From the NCBI GenBank assembly GCA_002722455.1, contig PBMB01000004.1, positions 1-32,765 on the forward strand: DNA of 32,765 nt, read 5' to 3'. The notes beneath the pieces were generated by a model that saw nothing but the letters and a program-made list of their open reading frames with translations, did no database searches and had not been told where the DNA came from. Within the stretch, counting starts at the first letter, position 1, and every line of letters starts with the position of its first letter. This stretch comes from Chloroflexota bacterium (GTDB lineage Bacteria > Chloroflexota > Dehalococcoidia > Lucifugimonadales > GCA-2722455). Below, one piece after another: positions 24,301 through 32,765 of the stretch. The position numbers were made by a program, and so were the translations under genes.

Positions 24301-24993
24301 ATGAGTAATATACCCCAGCATGTTGCTATTATAATGGATGGTAATGGACGTTGGGCACAGAAAAAGAACATGCCTAGGACTCAAGGTCATAGAGAAGGAA
24401 CAAAAAATCTTGTTCGTATAATGGAAGAATTTAGCAAACATGGAGTTAAATTTGTTACATTATTTGCATTTTCTACTGAAAATTGGAGTCGTCCATCTAA
24501 CGAGATAAATTCATTGATTTTATTATTAAGAGAAGCTTTAAATCAGGAAATCAATGAACTGAACAATAAAAATATTAAACTTTGTCATATAGGTTCTTTA
24601 GATAAGTTAGATTTAGATACAAGGCAGTTGATAGATAATTGTATTGCCGACACGAAGAGAAATAGTGGATTGACTCTAACAATTGCATTTGATTATGGGG
24701 GTAGAGCAGAAATTGTAGATGCTATTAAATCTATGATCAGAGATAAAGTTCATCATAACAATGTTGATGAAGAATTAGTAGAGAAATATTTGTATACTAC
24801 AGATTTACCTGATCCTGATTTAGTTATTAGAACTGCTGGAGAAATGAGGATTAGTAATTTTCTTTTATGGCAGTCCGCATATACTGAGTATTATTCCACT
24901 ACAACATTATGGCCTGATTTTGATGAAAAAGAAGTTAAGGTTGCCTTAAATGAATACAGTAACCGGTTTCGTAAATATGGTAGTGTGTCATAA
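24301..24993 (+). CDS. uppS: Isoprenyl (undecaprenyl) diphosphate synthase
   Basis: 230 residues, start after TAGGAG. It builds the long cis-polyprenyl carrier for cell wall and glycan synthesis from FPP and IPP. The catalytic Asp13 is in AIIMDGNGRWA, followed by RTQGHREG and FSTENWSRP. The C-terminal IPP site reads DLVIRTAGEMRISNFLLWQ (about 178-196), with Ala where E. coli has Gly and others Ser. It is close to the usual 230-260. Chain length cannot be read from the sequence. cdsA follows 72 nt downstream. Confidence 0.94.
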   Translation: MSNIPQHVAIIMDGNGRWAQKKNMPRTQGHREGTKNLVRIMEEFSKHGVKFVTLFAFSTENWSRPSNEINSLILLLREALNQEINELNNKNIKLCHIGSLDKLDLDTRQLIDNCIADTKRNSGLTLTIAFDYGGRAEIVDAIKSMIRDKVHHNNVDEELVEKYLYTTDLPDPDLVIRTAGEMRISNFLLWQSAYTEYYSTTTLWPDFDEKEVKVALNEYSNRFRKYGSVS

Positions 24994-25065
24994 TAAATTT
25001 TGAATAATTATATGAGTGCAATTTTAAGTGAATATGTTTACTTAATTTTGGAAATGAGCTAGATA

Positions 25066-25935
25066 ATGATTAAAAATATTAAATTACGTTTTGTTACTAC
25101 ATTTATTGGCTTACCAATTTTAGGTTTAATGGTGTGGTTAGGTGGATATTTTTTTTCAGTGACTATCGCTATAATTTCAGTTTGGGGAACTATAGAGATA
25201 TGTTTATTATGTTCAAAAAAAGGATTTGATATAATCAAATCCTTTGCTGTATGTATGGCAATCGGTATAGTACTTATTACACATTCAATTGCTGGATTAT
25301 TTCCTGATTCGATTGTTCTTGGTCAAAGATCTTTATTATTAACTACTTGGCATTGGATTTTCATTGTTATTGTCACTTGTTATTCGGTTTGGCAAACTCG
25401 TCAGATTAAGAGTGCAATAGGATGGCGTAATTCGATACTTACATTATCTGCAGGTTTATGTCCTGCAATATTTCTTTCTTTTATGATTTTGATTAGAACT
25501 ATGGATCAAGGTCTTCAATTCATAATTTTTATGTTAACTATTATTTGGGTAGCGGATACTCTAGCTTATATTGTAGGTTCATTATGGGGAAAACATAAAT
25601 TAATGTTAAAAATACCATTTACTCAAATAATGATGAGCCCAAATAAAACTTGGGAAGGATTGATTGCTGGAATTTCCAGTGCATTAGCTGTAGCTATAGT
25701 TATCCATTTTCTAGATTTAATTTCATTAAAGTTGCAAGACATAATACTTTTAACTTTAATCTTGGTAATTTTTGGATTTATTGGTGATTTACTAGAGTCA
25801 TCATTTAAACGATTATTCGGGGTTAAGGATTCAGGGACTTTATTACCAGGTCATGGTGGTATTTTGGATAAAGTAGATTCTTTTGTATTGAATGCTATTA
25901 TTATGTACTATTATTTGATTTGGATAGTTTTGTGA
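25066..25935 (+). CDS. cdsA: Phosphatidate cytidylyltransferase
   Basis: 289 residues, multi-pass membrane protein with about seven to eight hydrophobic segments. It makes CDP-diacylglycerol from CTP and phosphatidate for phospholipid synthesis. The diagnostic C-terminal signature SSFKRLFGVKDSG followed by LLPGHGGILDKVDS (about 245-275) is intact, including the metal-binding Asp. A second block, SPNKTWEGLIAG, sits near 190. The stop overlaps the start of dxr (GTGA), so the two are translationally coupled. Confidence 0.95.
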   Translation: MIKNIKLRFVTTFIGLPILGLMVWLGGYFFSVTIAIISVWGTIEICLLCSKKGFDIIKSFAVCMAIGIVLITHSIAGLFPDSIVLGQRSLLLTTWHWIFIVIVTCYSVWQTRQIKSAIGWRNSILTLSAGLCPAIFLSFMILIRTMDQGLQFIIFMLTIIWVADTLAYIVGSLWGKHKLMLKIPFTQIMMSPNKTWEGLIAGISSALAVAIVIHFLDLISLKLQDIILLTLILVIFGFIGDLLESSFKRLFGVKDSGTLLPGHGGILDKVDSFVLNAIIMYYYLIWIVL

Positions 25936-27077
25936 AAAGAATTGTTGTTTTAGGATCTACAGGGAGTATTGGTAGGCAAACATTAGATGTTGTTCGTAGT
26001 TTCCCGCAGAATTTTAAGATAGTTGGTTTAGCTGCTGGGTCTCGTGGTGAAAAATTAAGTGAACAAATCACTGAGTTTTTACCCGAAATGATTTTTTGTA
26101 ATGAAAAGAACTTTTTACAAAATAACAATTTCGATTCTTCATGTCATTTAGTTAGTATGGAAGAGATGGTTGTACAAGAGAATGTTGATATTGTAGTAGT
26201 GGCAACAAGTGGAGATGTTGCGATGAATCCAATTGTTAACGCAATTCGTGCAGGTAAAATTATTGCTTTAGCAAATAAGGAACCAATTGTAATTGCAGGT
26301 AAATTTTTAACAGATCTTGCAAGAGAATGTCAGGCAGAGATTAGGCCATTAGATAGTGAACCTAATGCAATCTGGCAATGCCTCCAAGGTGACCCATCAG
26401 TTTCTAATGTGATTATTACTGCTTCAGGAGGTGCTTTAAGAGATTGGGATATTACAGAACTATATAATGTGAAAGTAAAAGATGCATTAAACCATCCAAA
26501 TTGGCAGATGGGTGAAAAAATAACTATTGACTCAGCAACGATGATGAATAAAGTATTTGAAGTTATTGAAGCACATTGGCTATTTGGGCTTTCATGGAGT
26601 CAAATTAGTGTGTATGTACATCCTGAAAGTTTAATTCATTCTATGGTTGAATTTGTTGATGGTTCAATTAAAGCAGCTTTGGCTAGTCCTGATATGAGGA
26701 TACCTATTCAATATGGTTTATTTTATCCAGATCGTTTTTTTAATCCTAATGTTAGTAGGTTAGATTTGCTTGCGCAGAAAAATCTAAATTTTTCACCTTT
26801 GGATAATAAAAGATATCCTTGTTTTAATATTGCCTTAGAGTATGCTAAAAAGGAAGGTACATGGCCTGCAGTACTTGTTGGTATAGATGAGGTAGTAGTG
26901 GAAACTTTTTTAAATGGTAAATTGAAATTTGGTGAAATCCCTAAAGTTTTTGAAAAAGTACTTTCTCAATATGTTGATCATAATGATGGTAGTTTAAAGG
27001 CAATGATCGATGCAGTTAAGTGGAGTAAACTAAATACATATGAAATTGTGAATTCGATAGGTGATAATGATGCCTGA
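25932..27077 (+). CDS. dxr: 1-deoxy-D-xylulose 5-phosphate reductoisomerase
   Basis: 381 residues from the GTG at 25932; the longer TTG start at 25920 is in frame but does not match the family N terminus (MKRIVVLGSTGSIG). The GTG overlaps the cdsA stop by 4 nt (GTGA), the usual coupling. It converts DXP to MEP using NADPH, the first committed step of the MEP isoprenoid pathway. The NADPH loop is GSTGSIG (8-14). The metal and substrate region includes SEPNAIWQ (about 143-150), SGGALRD and KITIDSATMMNKVFEVIEAH. The loop HPESLIHSMVEF closes over the substrate. ispG in the same operon acts later in that pathway. Confidence 0.96.
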   Translation: MKRIVVLGSTGSIGRQTLDVVRSFPQNFKIVGLAAGSRGEKLSEQITEFLPEMIFCNEKNFLQNNNFDSSCHLVSMEEMVVQENVDIVVVATSGDVAMNPIVNAIRAGKIIALANKEPIVIAGKFLTDLARECQAEIRPLDSEPNAIWQCLQGDPSVSNVIITASGGALRDWDITELYNVKVKDALNHPNWQMGEKITIDSATMMNKVFEVIEAHWLFGLSWSQISVYVHPESLIHSMVEFVDGSIKAALASPDMRIPIQYGLFYPDRFFNPNVSRLDLLAQKNLNFSPLDNKRYPCFNIALEYAKKEGTWPAVLVGIDEVVVETFLNGKLKFGEIPKVFEKVLSQYVDHNDGSLKAMIDAVKWSKLNTYEIVNSIGDNDA

Positions 27078-28296
27078 TTTTCTATCTTGGTTACTAATAT
27101 TTCCAATACTTATTGTAATAGTATGTGTGCATGAATTTGGACATTTTATTACAGCAAAATTTTTTGGGATGAGAGTTGAAGAATTTGGCGTTGGCTTTCC
27201 TCCAAGAATTTTTGGTAAACGTCTTGGTGGCACCATCTATTCAATAAATTTAATTCCTTTGGGTGGGTTTGTTAAATTAAGTGATCCTAAAGATCCTGAA
27301 GACTATACAAGTTTTGAAAATCGTCATTTCTTAGAAAGATTACTTGTATTAATCGCTGGATCAGTTATGAATTTATTCTTTGCTATCCTAATATTTACGA
27401 TTATTTTTATGTTGCCTCATGCCCGTATGATTGGTGGAGATATTGTAGTTAATGGATTGGTACCTAATTCTCCTGCTGATATTGCAGGTATTCGAGTTGG
27501 TGACCAGATAGTTGCTTTAAATGAAAATAGATTTGATTCTTTTAAAACTTCTGAAGTTCGTCTGCGTAAATTAGTTGACTGGATTGATCAATATCGAGGA
27601 CAAGAGGTAGAGGTAGTAGTTAAGAGAGGATCTATAAGTCGGTTAGGAGGAATTTCACCTGAATTAATAACTTCTGATGTAGTAAATGTTGTTCCTAGGA
27701 AAATAGATCCTTCTCCTCAAGTAGTTGTGGATGAAGTAAAGAATCCTGAAACAGAAATTTCATTGATTGATGCTAGTAAATATTTACCTAATATTAAAAT
27801 TGGAGACACTGTTCAGCAACGTGCCCTAGGGGTTAGTCTTGGTTTAGTTAATGTTCGAACTGATCAAGTTACTCGTCCATTTCATCTAGCATTAGCAGAT
27901 GCGGGAGATGCAATTTGGAATAGTGTTATTGTTGCTTCAGTCCAAGGATTGTTTTCCAATACTAATTCTTCACAGTCTAGTAGTGGATTAATGGGGCCAA
28001 TAGGTATTGCTCAAGTTACAGGAGAAGTAATTAATAAGTTTGGTTTAGGGGAAATAATTGTCTTAATTGCTGTTTTAAGTGTTAGTTTGGGTATTATAAA
28101 TTTGCTTCCTATACCTTTTCTTGACGGAGGCAGAGTAGCGGTATTAGTTATAGAAGTTTTACGAGGAGGGAAATTATCTAAAAAAATCGAATCCTTGATA
28201 CATGCTAGTGGATTTGTTTTATTACTAATATTTATATTGGTAATAAGTTATTCTGATATCCTCAGACTTATCAGAGGAGATTCTATTTTCAGGTAA
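27070..28296 (+). CDS. rseP: RIP zinc metalloprotease (site-2 protease)
   Basis: 408 residues from the ATG at 27070; ATG 27067 and GTG 27061 are in frame, but the AGGTGA at 27059-27064 fits 27070 best. It is an inner-membrane intramembrane protease that cleaves regulatory and signal peptides. The zinc site is HEFGH at 21-25, followed by AKFFGMRVEEFGVGFPPR. A single PDZ domain occupies about 120-160 (VPNSPADIAGIRVGDQIVAL). The second metal motif NLLPIPFLDGG has Asp352. Two hydrophobic segments follow. It overlaps the end of dxr by 8 nt, so translation is coupled. Confidence 0.95.
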   Translation: MPDFLSWLLIFPILIVIVCVHEFGHFITAKFFGMRVEEFGVGFPPRIFGKRLGGTIYSINLIPLGGFVKLSDPKDPEDYTSFENRHFLERLLVLIAGSVMNLFFAILIFTIIFMLPHARMIGGDIVVNGLVPNSPADIAGIRVGDQIVALNENRFDSFKTSEVRLRKLVDWIDQYRGQEVEVVVKRGSISRLGGISPELITSDVVNVVPRKIDPSPQVVVDEVKNPETEISLIDASKYLPNIKIGDTVQQRALGVSLGLVNVRTDQVTRPFHLALADAGDAIWNSVIVASVQGLFSNTNSSQSSSGLMGPIGIAQVTGEVINKFGLGEIIVLIAVLSVSLGIINLLPIPFLDGGRVAVLVIEVLRGGKLSKKIESLIHASGFVLLLIFILVISYSDILRLIRGDSIFR

Positions 28297-28370
28297 TAGT
28301 TTAAAATAGATTTAACAACTATTTATATATTAAGATTGTAGTATGAAAATTAATTTTAGGAGATTTTTAA

Positions 28371-29501
28371 ATTAGCATTAAAAGAAGACCTACCAAACAA
28401 ATAGCTGTTGGAGATGTTTTAATAGGTGGAGATGCTCCAATATCAGTCCAGTCAATGACAAAAACTGATACAAGAGATATTAAGGCTACGGTTTCACAAA
28501 TTAAAGGGCTTGAAGAAGCCGGATGTGAAATTGTACGTTGTGCTGTCCCAGACTTAGATGCTGCAAAAGCATTGAAAAGTATTAAACAAAAAGTAAATAT
28601 TCCTGTTGTTGCAGATATTCACTTCCATTATCAATTGGCATTAGAATCATTGAAATCTGGTGTTGATTGCTTGAGGTTAAATCCTGGGAATATAAGAGAT
28701 CGGAGTAAAGTAGAGTTAATTGTTAAAGAGGCAAAGCAAAGAGAAGTGCCTATTCGTATTGGCGTTAATTTTGGTAGTTTACCACCTGTAGGGAAAATTG
28801 GTTTAACAAAAGGAGGCTCTCGTCATAAAGATGGTGTTAATAAATTACCTAAAGAAGAGGAAACTGGTGAAGCATATACTATAGTAGACCATATGGTACA
28901 GACAGGATTGTGGGAAATTAGTATTCTTGAAGATTTGGATTTTGATTTAATTAAATTATCCTTAAAAGCTTTCGATGTAGATACTACAGTTAAAGCTTAT
29001 ACAAGAATGGCAAATTTAGTTCCTTATCCTTTACATTTGGGGATTACAGAATCTGGAAAATTGTTATCTGGCTCAGTTAGGAGTTCTATTGGGATTGGTT
29101 TATTACTCTCTCAGGGTATTGGTGATACTTTAAGAGTATCTCTTGCAGATGATCCAATACGTGAGGTTGATGTGGGATGGGATATACTAAATTCTTTAGA
29201 TATACGACAGAATAAACCAACCTTAGTTGCATGCCCAAGTTGTGGAAGAGCTGATGTTGATGTTATTCGATTATCAAATCAGGTAGAAGACATGCTTACT
29301 TCTTTAAATTCGACAATAAAGGTCGCGGTGATGGGTTGTGAAGTTAATGGGCCAGGAGAGGCAAAGGATGCTGATATTGGTATTGCAGCAGGCGTGGGTA
29401 GAGCTATAATTTTCCGAAAAGGAGAAATGGTAAAGGTTGTTGAAGAGAATAAAATGTTATTAGCATTAAAAGAAGAGATTGGTAAATTTGAAAATGATTA
29501 A
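28371..29501 (+). CDS. ispG: 4-hydroxy-3-methylbut-2-enyl diphosphate synthase, apparent ATT start
   Basis: 376 residues if read from ATT at 28371. It makes HMBPP from MEcPP with a 4Fe-4S cluster. The family N terminus (KRRPTKQIAVGDVLIGGDAP then ISVQSM) is in frame before the first ATG (28455), which would delete 28 conserved residues. The only codons between the TAA at 28368 and that region that resemble starts are ATT at 28371 and 28377. A strong AGGAGA at 28358-28363 lies 7 nt before the first. Cluster ligands Cys288, Cys291, Cys323 and Glu330 are all present. It sits in the isoprenoid operon after rseP. A sequencing error that changed ATG to ATT is possible. Confidence 0.95.
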   Translation: MSIKRRPTKQIAVGDVLIGGDAPISVQSMTKTDTRDIKATVSQIKGLEEAGCEIVRCAVPDLDAAKALKSIKQKVNIPVVADIHFHYQLALESLKSGVDCLRLNPGNIRDRSKVELIVKEAKQREVPIRIGVNFGSLPPVGKIGLTKGGSRHKDGVNKLPKEEETGEAYTIVDHMVQTGLWEISILEDLDFDLIKLSLKAFDVDTTVKAYTRMANLVPYPLHLGITESGKLLSGSVRSSIGIGLLLSQGIGDTLRVSLADDPIREVDVGWDILNSLDIRQNKPTLVACPSCGRADVDVIRLSNQVEDMLTSLNSTIKVAVMGCEVNGPGEAKDADIGIAAGVGRAIIFRKGEMVKVVEENKMLLALKEEIGKFEND

Positions 29502-29537
29502 TGTTAATCAAGTTAATCATTTTTTAAAGGATTAAGA

Positions 29538-31250
29538 ATGTTATTTTCAAAATTGTTCGGTAAAACTTTAAAAGAAAAGCCTACGGATACTGAAGTAAGT
29601 AGTCATGCTTTAATGGAAAGAGCTGGATTAATTTCCCAAGTTGTTTCTGGAGTTTATAGTTATCTTCCTATGGCTTGGAATTCTCTACTTAGGATTGAAT
29701 CAATTATTCGTGAAGAGATGAATACAATCGGTTCGCAGGAATTACATTTGCCAGTTTTACAACCTGCTGAATTATGGGATAGTACTGGTCGAAAAGATCT
29801 TTTTGGACAAAACCTTTTTACTTTGGAAGATAGAAGAAATCGTACATTAGTGTTGGCTCCGACGCATGAAGAAGTTTTAACGAGTCTAGTTGCAGCTAAT
29901 GTCCAAAGTTATAAAGATCTTCCTTTCATACTTTATCAAATTCAAACTAAGTTTAGAGATGAAGAAAGACCAAGAGGCGGATTGTTACGGTGTAGAGAAT
30001 TTCATATGAAAGATGCATATAGTTTTGCGTCAAATTCTGATCAATTAGATAGTGCATATGAGGATATGATCCAAGCATATAATAATATTTTTGACAGATG
30101 TGGTTTATCTACGGTTATGGTAGAGGCAGATAGTGGTGCTATTGGAGGTAAAGATTCCCACGAATTTATAGCTCTCTCAAATATTGGTGAAGATTCTATT
30201 GCTATCTGTACAAGTTGTAAGTATGGTGCAAATGTGGAACGAGCTGAGTTTGTTAAGCCTGTTAATTCTGGTAATAGTAGTAACGCTACCCCTGAAGAAG
30301 TACATACTCCTGGTATCACTGATATTAACGCACTTTCATCATTTTTAAATGTTTCAAAATCAGACCTACTTAAATCCATGTTTTATCTTGCTGATGGTAA
30401 ATTAATTGTAGTGGTTTTAGAAGGTGATTATGAAGTAAATGAAATCAAATTACGTAATACTTTGAATATAAAAGATTTGGCAATAGCAAGTGATAGTTTG
30501 ATTAGATCAGCAGGATTCATTCCTGGTTTTGCATCTCCTGTTGGGGATCACAAAGATGTTACAGTGGTTGTTGATGATTCTGTCATTGAGAACAAGAATT
30601 ATGTTGTTGGAGCTAACAAAGTTGATTATCATTTGAAAAATGTTCAGTACGGACGTGATTTTAAAAAAACTACTGTTTCTATAGAGATAGGAAGCGATCT
30701 TGCTTTAGTAAAAGATGGTGATTTATGTTTGCACTGCAATTCAAAGTTAAAAATTGAAAAAGGAATTGAAATTGGACATGTTTTTAAATTAGGAACCGCA
30801 TATAGTGAAAAGCTCAATGCATATTTTGTAGGTGCTGATGGTGTACGTCAACCGATTATTATGGGTTGTTATGGAATTGGAGTAGGTCGGATTCTATCTG
30901 CTAGTATTGAACAAAATCATGATCCTAATGGAATTATATTTCCGAAATTAATTGCGCCATACGATGTTTCTTTGTTAGGTTTAAATGTTGAACAAGAAGA
31001 TGTTAAAAATGAAGCTGATTCATTATATGAATTATTGACTTCTAGTGGTGCTAACGTGTTATATGATGATCGAATTGAATCTCCTGGAGTTAAATTTAAT
31101 GATGCAGATTTAATTGGTCTACCTATTAGGTTAGTTGTTAGTGCCAGGAATATTGATCAAGGAGTTATTGAAGTTAAAAAAAGATCGGATTCTGATGCTG
31201 TCAAGATATCAAAGGATGAAGTTGTTAAGTATGTTACTGATTTATTGTGA
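29538..31250 (+). CDS. proS: Prolyl-tRNA synthetase (bacterial type with insertion domain)
   Basis: 570 residues, the usual length for the ProS type with an editing insertion. It charges tRNA-Pro in two steps with ATP. Class II motifs: motif 1 around GVYSYLPM through ELHLPVLQPAELW, motif 2 TKFRDEERPRGGLLRCREFHMKD (split; arginines of the ATP site) and motif 3 with GCYGIGVGRI (about 444-453). The editing insertion lies between about 225 and 390. The anticodon-binding domain closes the protein, from IAPYDVSLLGL on. It has AAAGGA upstream of ATG and follows ispG by 36 nt. The bacterial ProS form is distinct from the archaeal-like form. Confidence 0.96.
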   Translation: MLFSKLFGKTLKEKPTDTEVSSHALMERAGLISQVVSGVYSYLPMAWNSLLRIESIIREEMNTIGSQELHLPVLQPAELWDSTGRKDLFGQNLFTLEDRRNRTLVLAPTHEEVLTSLVAANVQSYKDLPFILYQIQTKFRDEERPRGGLLRCREFHMKDAYSFASNSDQLDSAYEDMIQAYNNIFDRCGLSTVMVEADSGAIGGKDSHEFIALSNIGEDSIAICTSCKYGANVERAEFVKPVNSGNSSNATPEEVHTPGITDINALSSFLNVSKSDLLKSMFYLADGKLIVVVLEGDYEVNEIKLRNTLNIKDLAIASDSLIRSAGFIPGFASPVGDHKDVTVVVDDSVIENKNYVVGANKVDYHLKNVQYGRDFKKTTVSIEIGSDLALVKDGDLCLHCNSKLKIEKGIEIGHVFKLGTAYSEKLNAYFVGADGVRQPIIMGCYGIGVGRILSASIEQNHDPNGIIFPKLIAPYDVSLLGLNVEQEDVKNEADSLYELLTSSGANVLYDDRIESPGVKFNDADLIGLPIRLVVSARNIDQGVIEVKKRSDSDAVKISKDEVVKYVTDLL

Positions 31251-31277
31251 GAATAAATTTACTTTATGGAGTATAAT

Positions 31278-32765
31278 ATGCCTCCTTTGACAATTGCTGA
31301 TGCACTAGTTAAGTCATTAATTATAAATGGATGTAATACTGTCTTTGGAGTTCCTGGAATCCAGTTATATGATTTGATGGATGCTTTTTATAGAGAATCT
31401 GATCAGATAAAATTCATTTCTACCAGACATGAACAAGGTGCTGGATATATGGCAAATGGATATGCTCATGTGTCTGGACATATGGGGGCATTAGTGGTTG
31501 TTCCTGGCCCTGGTCTGATGAATGCTTCTGCAGCGATTGGCACGGCGTATTCATCTTCTAATCCTGTTTTTGTTATTTCAGGACAGATTCCAAAATCTTT
31601 GATAGGACGTGATACAGGTGCATTACATGAAGTAAATGGTCAGATAAAAATGATAGAGCCTATTACAAAATGGTCTCGATTAATTGATAATCCGTTAAAT
31701 GCAGTTAATGATATTGAAGAAGGATTTCAGAAAATTTTTAATGGTAGGAAAAGACCAGTTGAAATTGAAATTCCTACAGATATGTTTTCTTCAGTTATTG
31801 ATGAGGGAATTACATTAAAACGAATGGATTCCAATCAAACATTCAACTATGAAGAAAATTCTGAAATGCTTCAAATGATTATTGATGCAAAAAGACCATT
31901 ATTGTGGGTTGGAAAAGGAAATGCTCTTACTTCACAATTAGTTACGAAGTTATCAGAATTAATTAATGCTCCAGTTTTTGTATCTGGTAGCGGTAAGGGA
32001 ATGATAGCAGATGATCATCCATTATCTTTGGGAGTTCCTTTAACTACATGTCCTGAAATTGATACTTTAATTAGTAAAAGTGATCTTGTCATTGCTATAG
32101 ATACTAGAATTCCTGAAAATCAACTTGATATTGTAAAGAGTATTGTAGAAATTGTACCTGATGAAGCCAACCTATATTACAGAGATATGATTAATCAGTA
32201 TAGTATGATTGGTAATGTGAATATAGTATTAACAAAGTTACTTGAGGAGATCAAGGATACCCAATTAAATTCTATTTATTCTAAGGATGAGATAGCTAGT
32301 GTAAAAGAAGCAATCAAATTACGGATTTCTCATATTGAACCACAGATGTCTTTTGTACGTGCTATACGTTCTGCTAGTCCTAAAGAAACTATTTTAATTG
32401 AAGGGGTGAATCAAATAGGATATGCTTGTCGGATGGGTTATCCAGTTTATACTCATGATGGATATATTACATCTTCTTATTTTGGTAATTTGGGATTTGC
32501 TTATCCTACTGCACTTGGAGCTAAAGTTGCCGCACCTGACAGGCCTGTAGTTTGTATTTCAGGAGATGGAGGGTTTTTATTCAATTCTCAAGAGATGGCA
32601 ACTGCAATGCAGTATGGAATTCATGTAGTTGTGGTCGTATTTAATGATAATGCATATGGTAATGTTTATAGAGATCAGCTTAACAAATATAATGGACGCA
32701 TAATTGCTTCTCAGTTACAAAATCCTGATTTTGTTCAATTAGCAAAATCTTATGGGATGGATGCT
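31278..32765 (+). CDS. Thiamine-diphosphate enzyme, acetolactate synthase large-subunit-like (3' end cut by window)
   Basis: 496 codons are seen before the edge; the family is 530-600 long. ATG at 31278 has GGAG (31268-31271) upstream. The N-terminal ThDP-pyrimidine domain has VFGVPG (22-27) and the catalytic Glu52 in RHEQGAGYMANGYA. The middle domain begins near 190 (LWVGKGNAL). The C-terminal pyrophosphate domain has GDGGFLFNSQEMATA followed after about 25 residues by NDNAYGN. Members include acetolactate synthase, glyoxylate carboligase, oxalyl-CoA decarboxylase and benzoylformate decarboxylase. The substrate cannot be told, and no small regulatory subunit is visible. The gene sits 27 nt after proS and may be in the same transcript. 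Confidence 0.85.
   Translation, partial: MPPLTIADALVKSLIINGCNTVFGVPGIQLYDLMDAFYRESDQIKFISTRHEQGAGYMANGYAHVSGHMGALVVVPGPGLMNASAAIGTAYSSSNPVFVISGQIPKSLIGRDTGALHEVNGQIKMIEPITKWSRLIDNPLNAVNDIEEGFQKIFNGRKRPVEIEIPTDMFSSVIDEGITLKRMDSNQTFNYEENSEMLQMIIDAKRPLLWVGKGNALTSQLVTKLSELINAPVFVSGSGKGMIADDHPLSLGVPLTTCPEIDTLISKSDLVIAIDTRIPENQLDIVKSIVEIVPDEANLYYRDMINQYSMIGNVNIVLTKLLEEIKDTQLNSIYSKDEIASVKEAIKLRISHIEPQMSFVRAIRSASPKETILIEGVNQIGYACRMGYPVYTHDGYITSSYFGNLGFAYPTALGAKVAAPDRPVVCISGDGGFLFNSQEMATAMQYGIHVVVVVFNDNAYGNVYRDQLNKYNGRIIASQLQNPDFVQLAKSYGMDA

Overview
The window is an AT-rich (about one third G+C by eye), gene-dense bacterial chromosome segment of housekeeping type: five tRNA-like genes and about thirty protein genes. 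Spacers are short and many genes are translationally coupled. I see no phage, transposase, integrase or CRISPR array. The taxon cannot be fixed from the sequence. A short EF-Ts, frequent TTG starts, a FadF-like membrane Fe-S reductase and the rpsO-pnp-dapB-asd-dapA order would fit an AT-rich Chloroflexota lineage (marine Dehalococcoidia/SAR202 type), but that is inference only.

Layout. 1-922: the 5' end of one purA on the minus strand, then a tRNA cluster (CAT, a degenerate CAT copy, Leu-CAG, Arg-GCG, Val-TAC). 926-6494, minus: dnaE followed by a KDG-type sugar kinase and a beta-propeller lactonase. 6667-8736, plus: a membrane Fe-S oxidoreductase of the ETF:quinone reductase/HdrD type. 8733-11772, minus: galU and then three tandem paralogous P-loop proteins, all lacking the Walker A lysine. 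11888-14315: phhB (+), purN (-) and a second, complete purA (+). 14488-15793, plus: a tandem pair of paralogous small membrane proteins. 15940-21196, minus: rpsO-pnp, then dapB-asd-dapA for diaminopimelate/lysine synthesis. 21438-31250, plus: the classic translation/envelope/isoprenoid cluster rpsB-tsf-pyrH-frr-uppS-cdsA-dxr-rseP-ispG-proS. From 31278 to the edge: a truncated acetolactate-synthase-like ThDP enzyme.

How the genes work together. dxr and ispG make isoprenoid precursors, uppS polymerises them, cdsA makes CDP-diacylglycerol, and rseP handles membrane proteolysis. rpsB, tsf, frr and proS serve translation, and pyrH supplies UDP precursors. purA and purN belong to purine synthesis, and dapA/asd/dapB form three early steps of the lysine/DAP branch.

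The least explained material is the P-loop trio (invariant G-x-E-Y-S-G-T-T-T, HDHWKIP and YGGE blocks). Next are ispG, whose only full-length start appears to be ATT, the duplicated purA, a GC-rich hairpin after dapA, the decayed tRNA, and the repeat-encoded acidic tail of ribosomal protein S2. Several genes share an extended -10 promoter (TGnTATAnT-like), mostly without a good -35.
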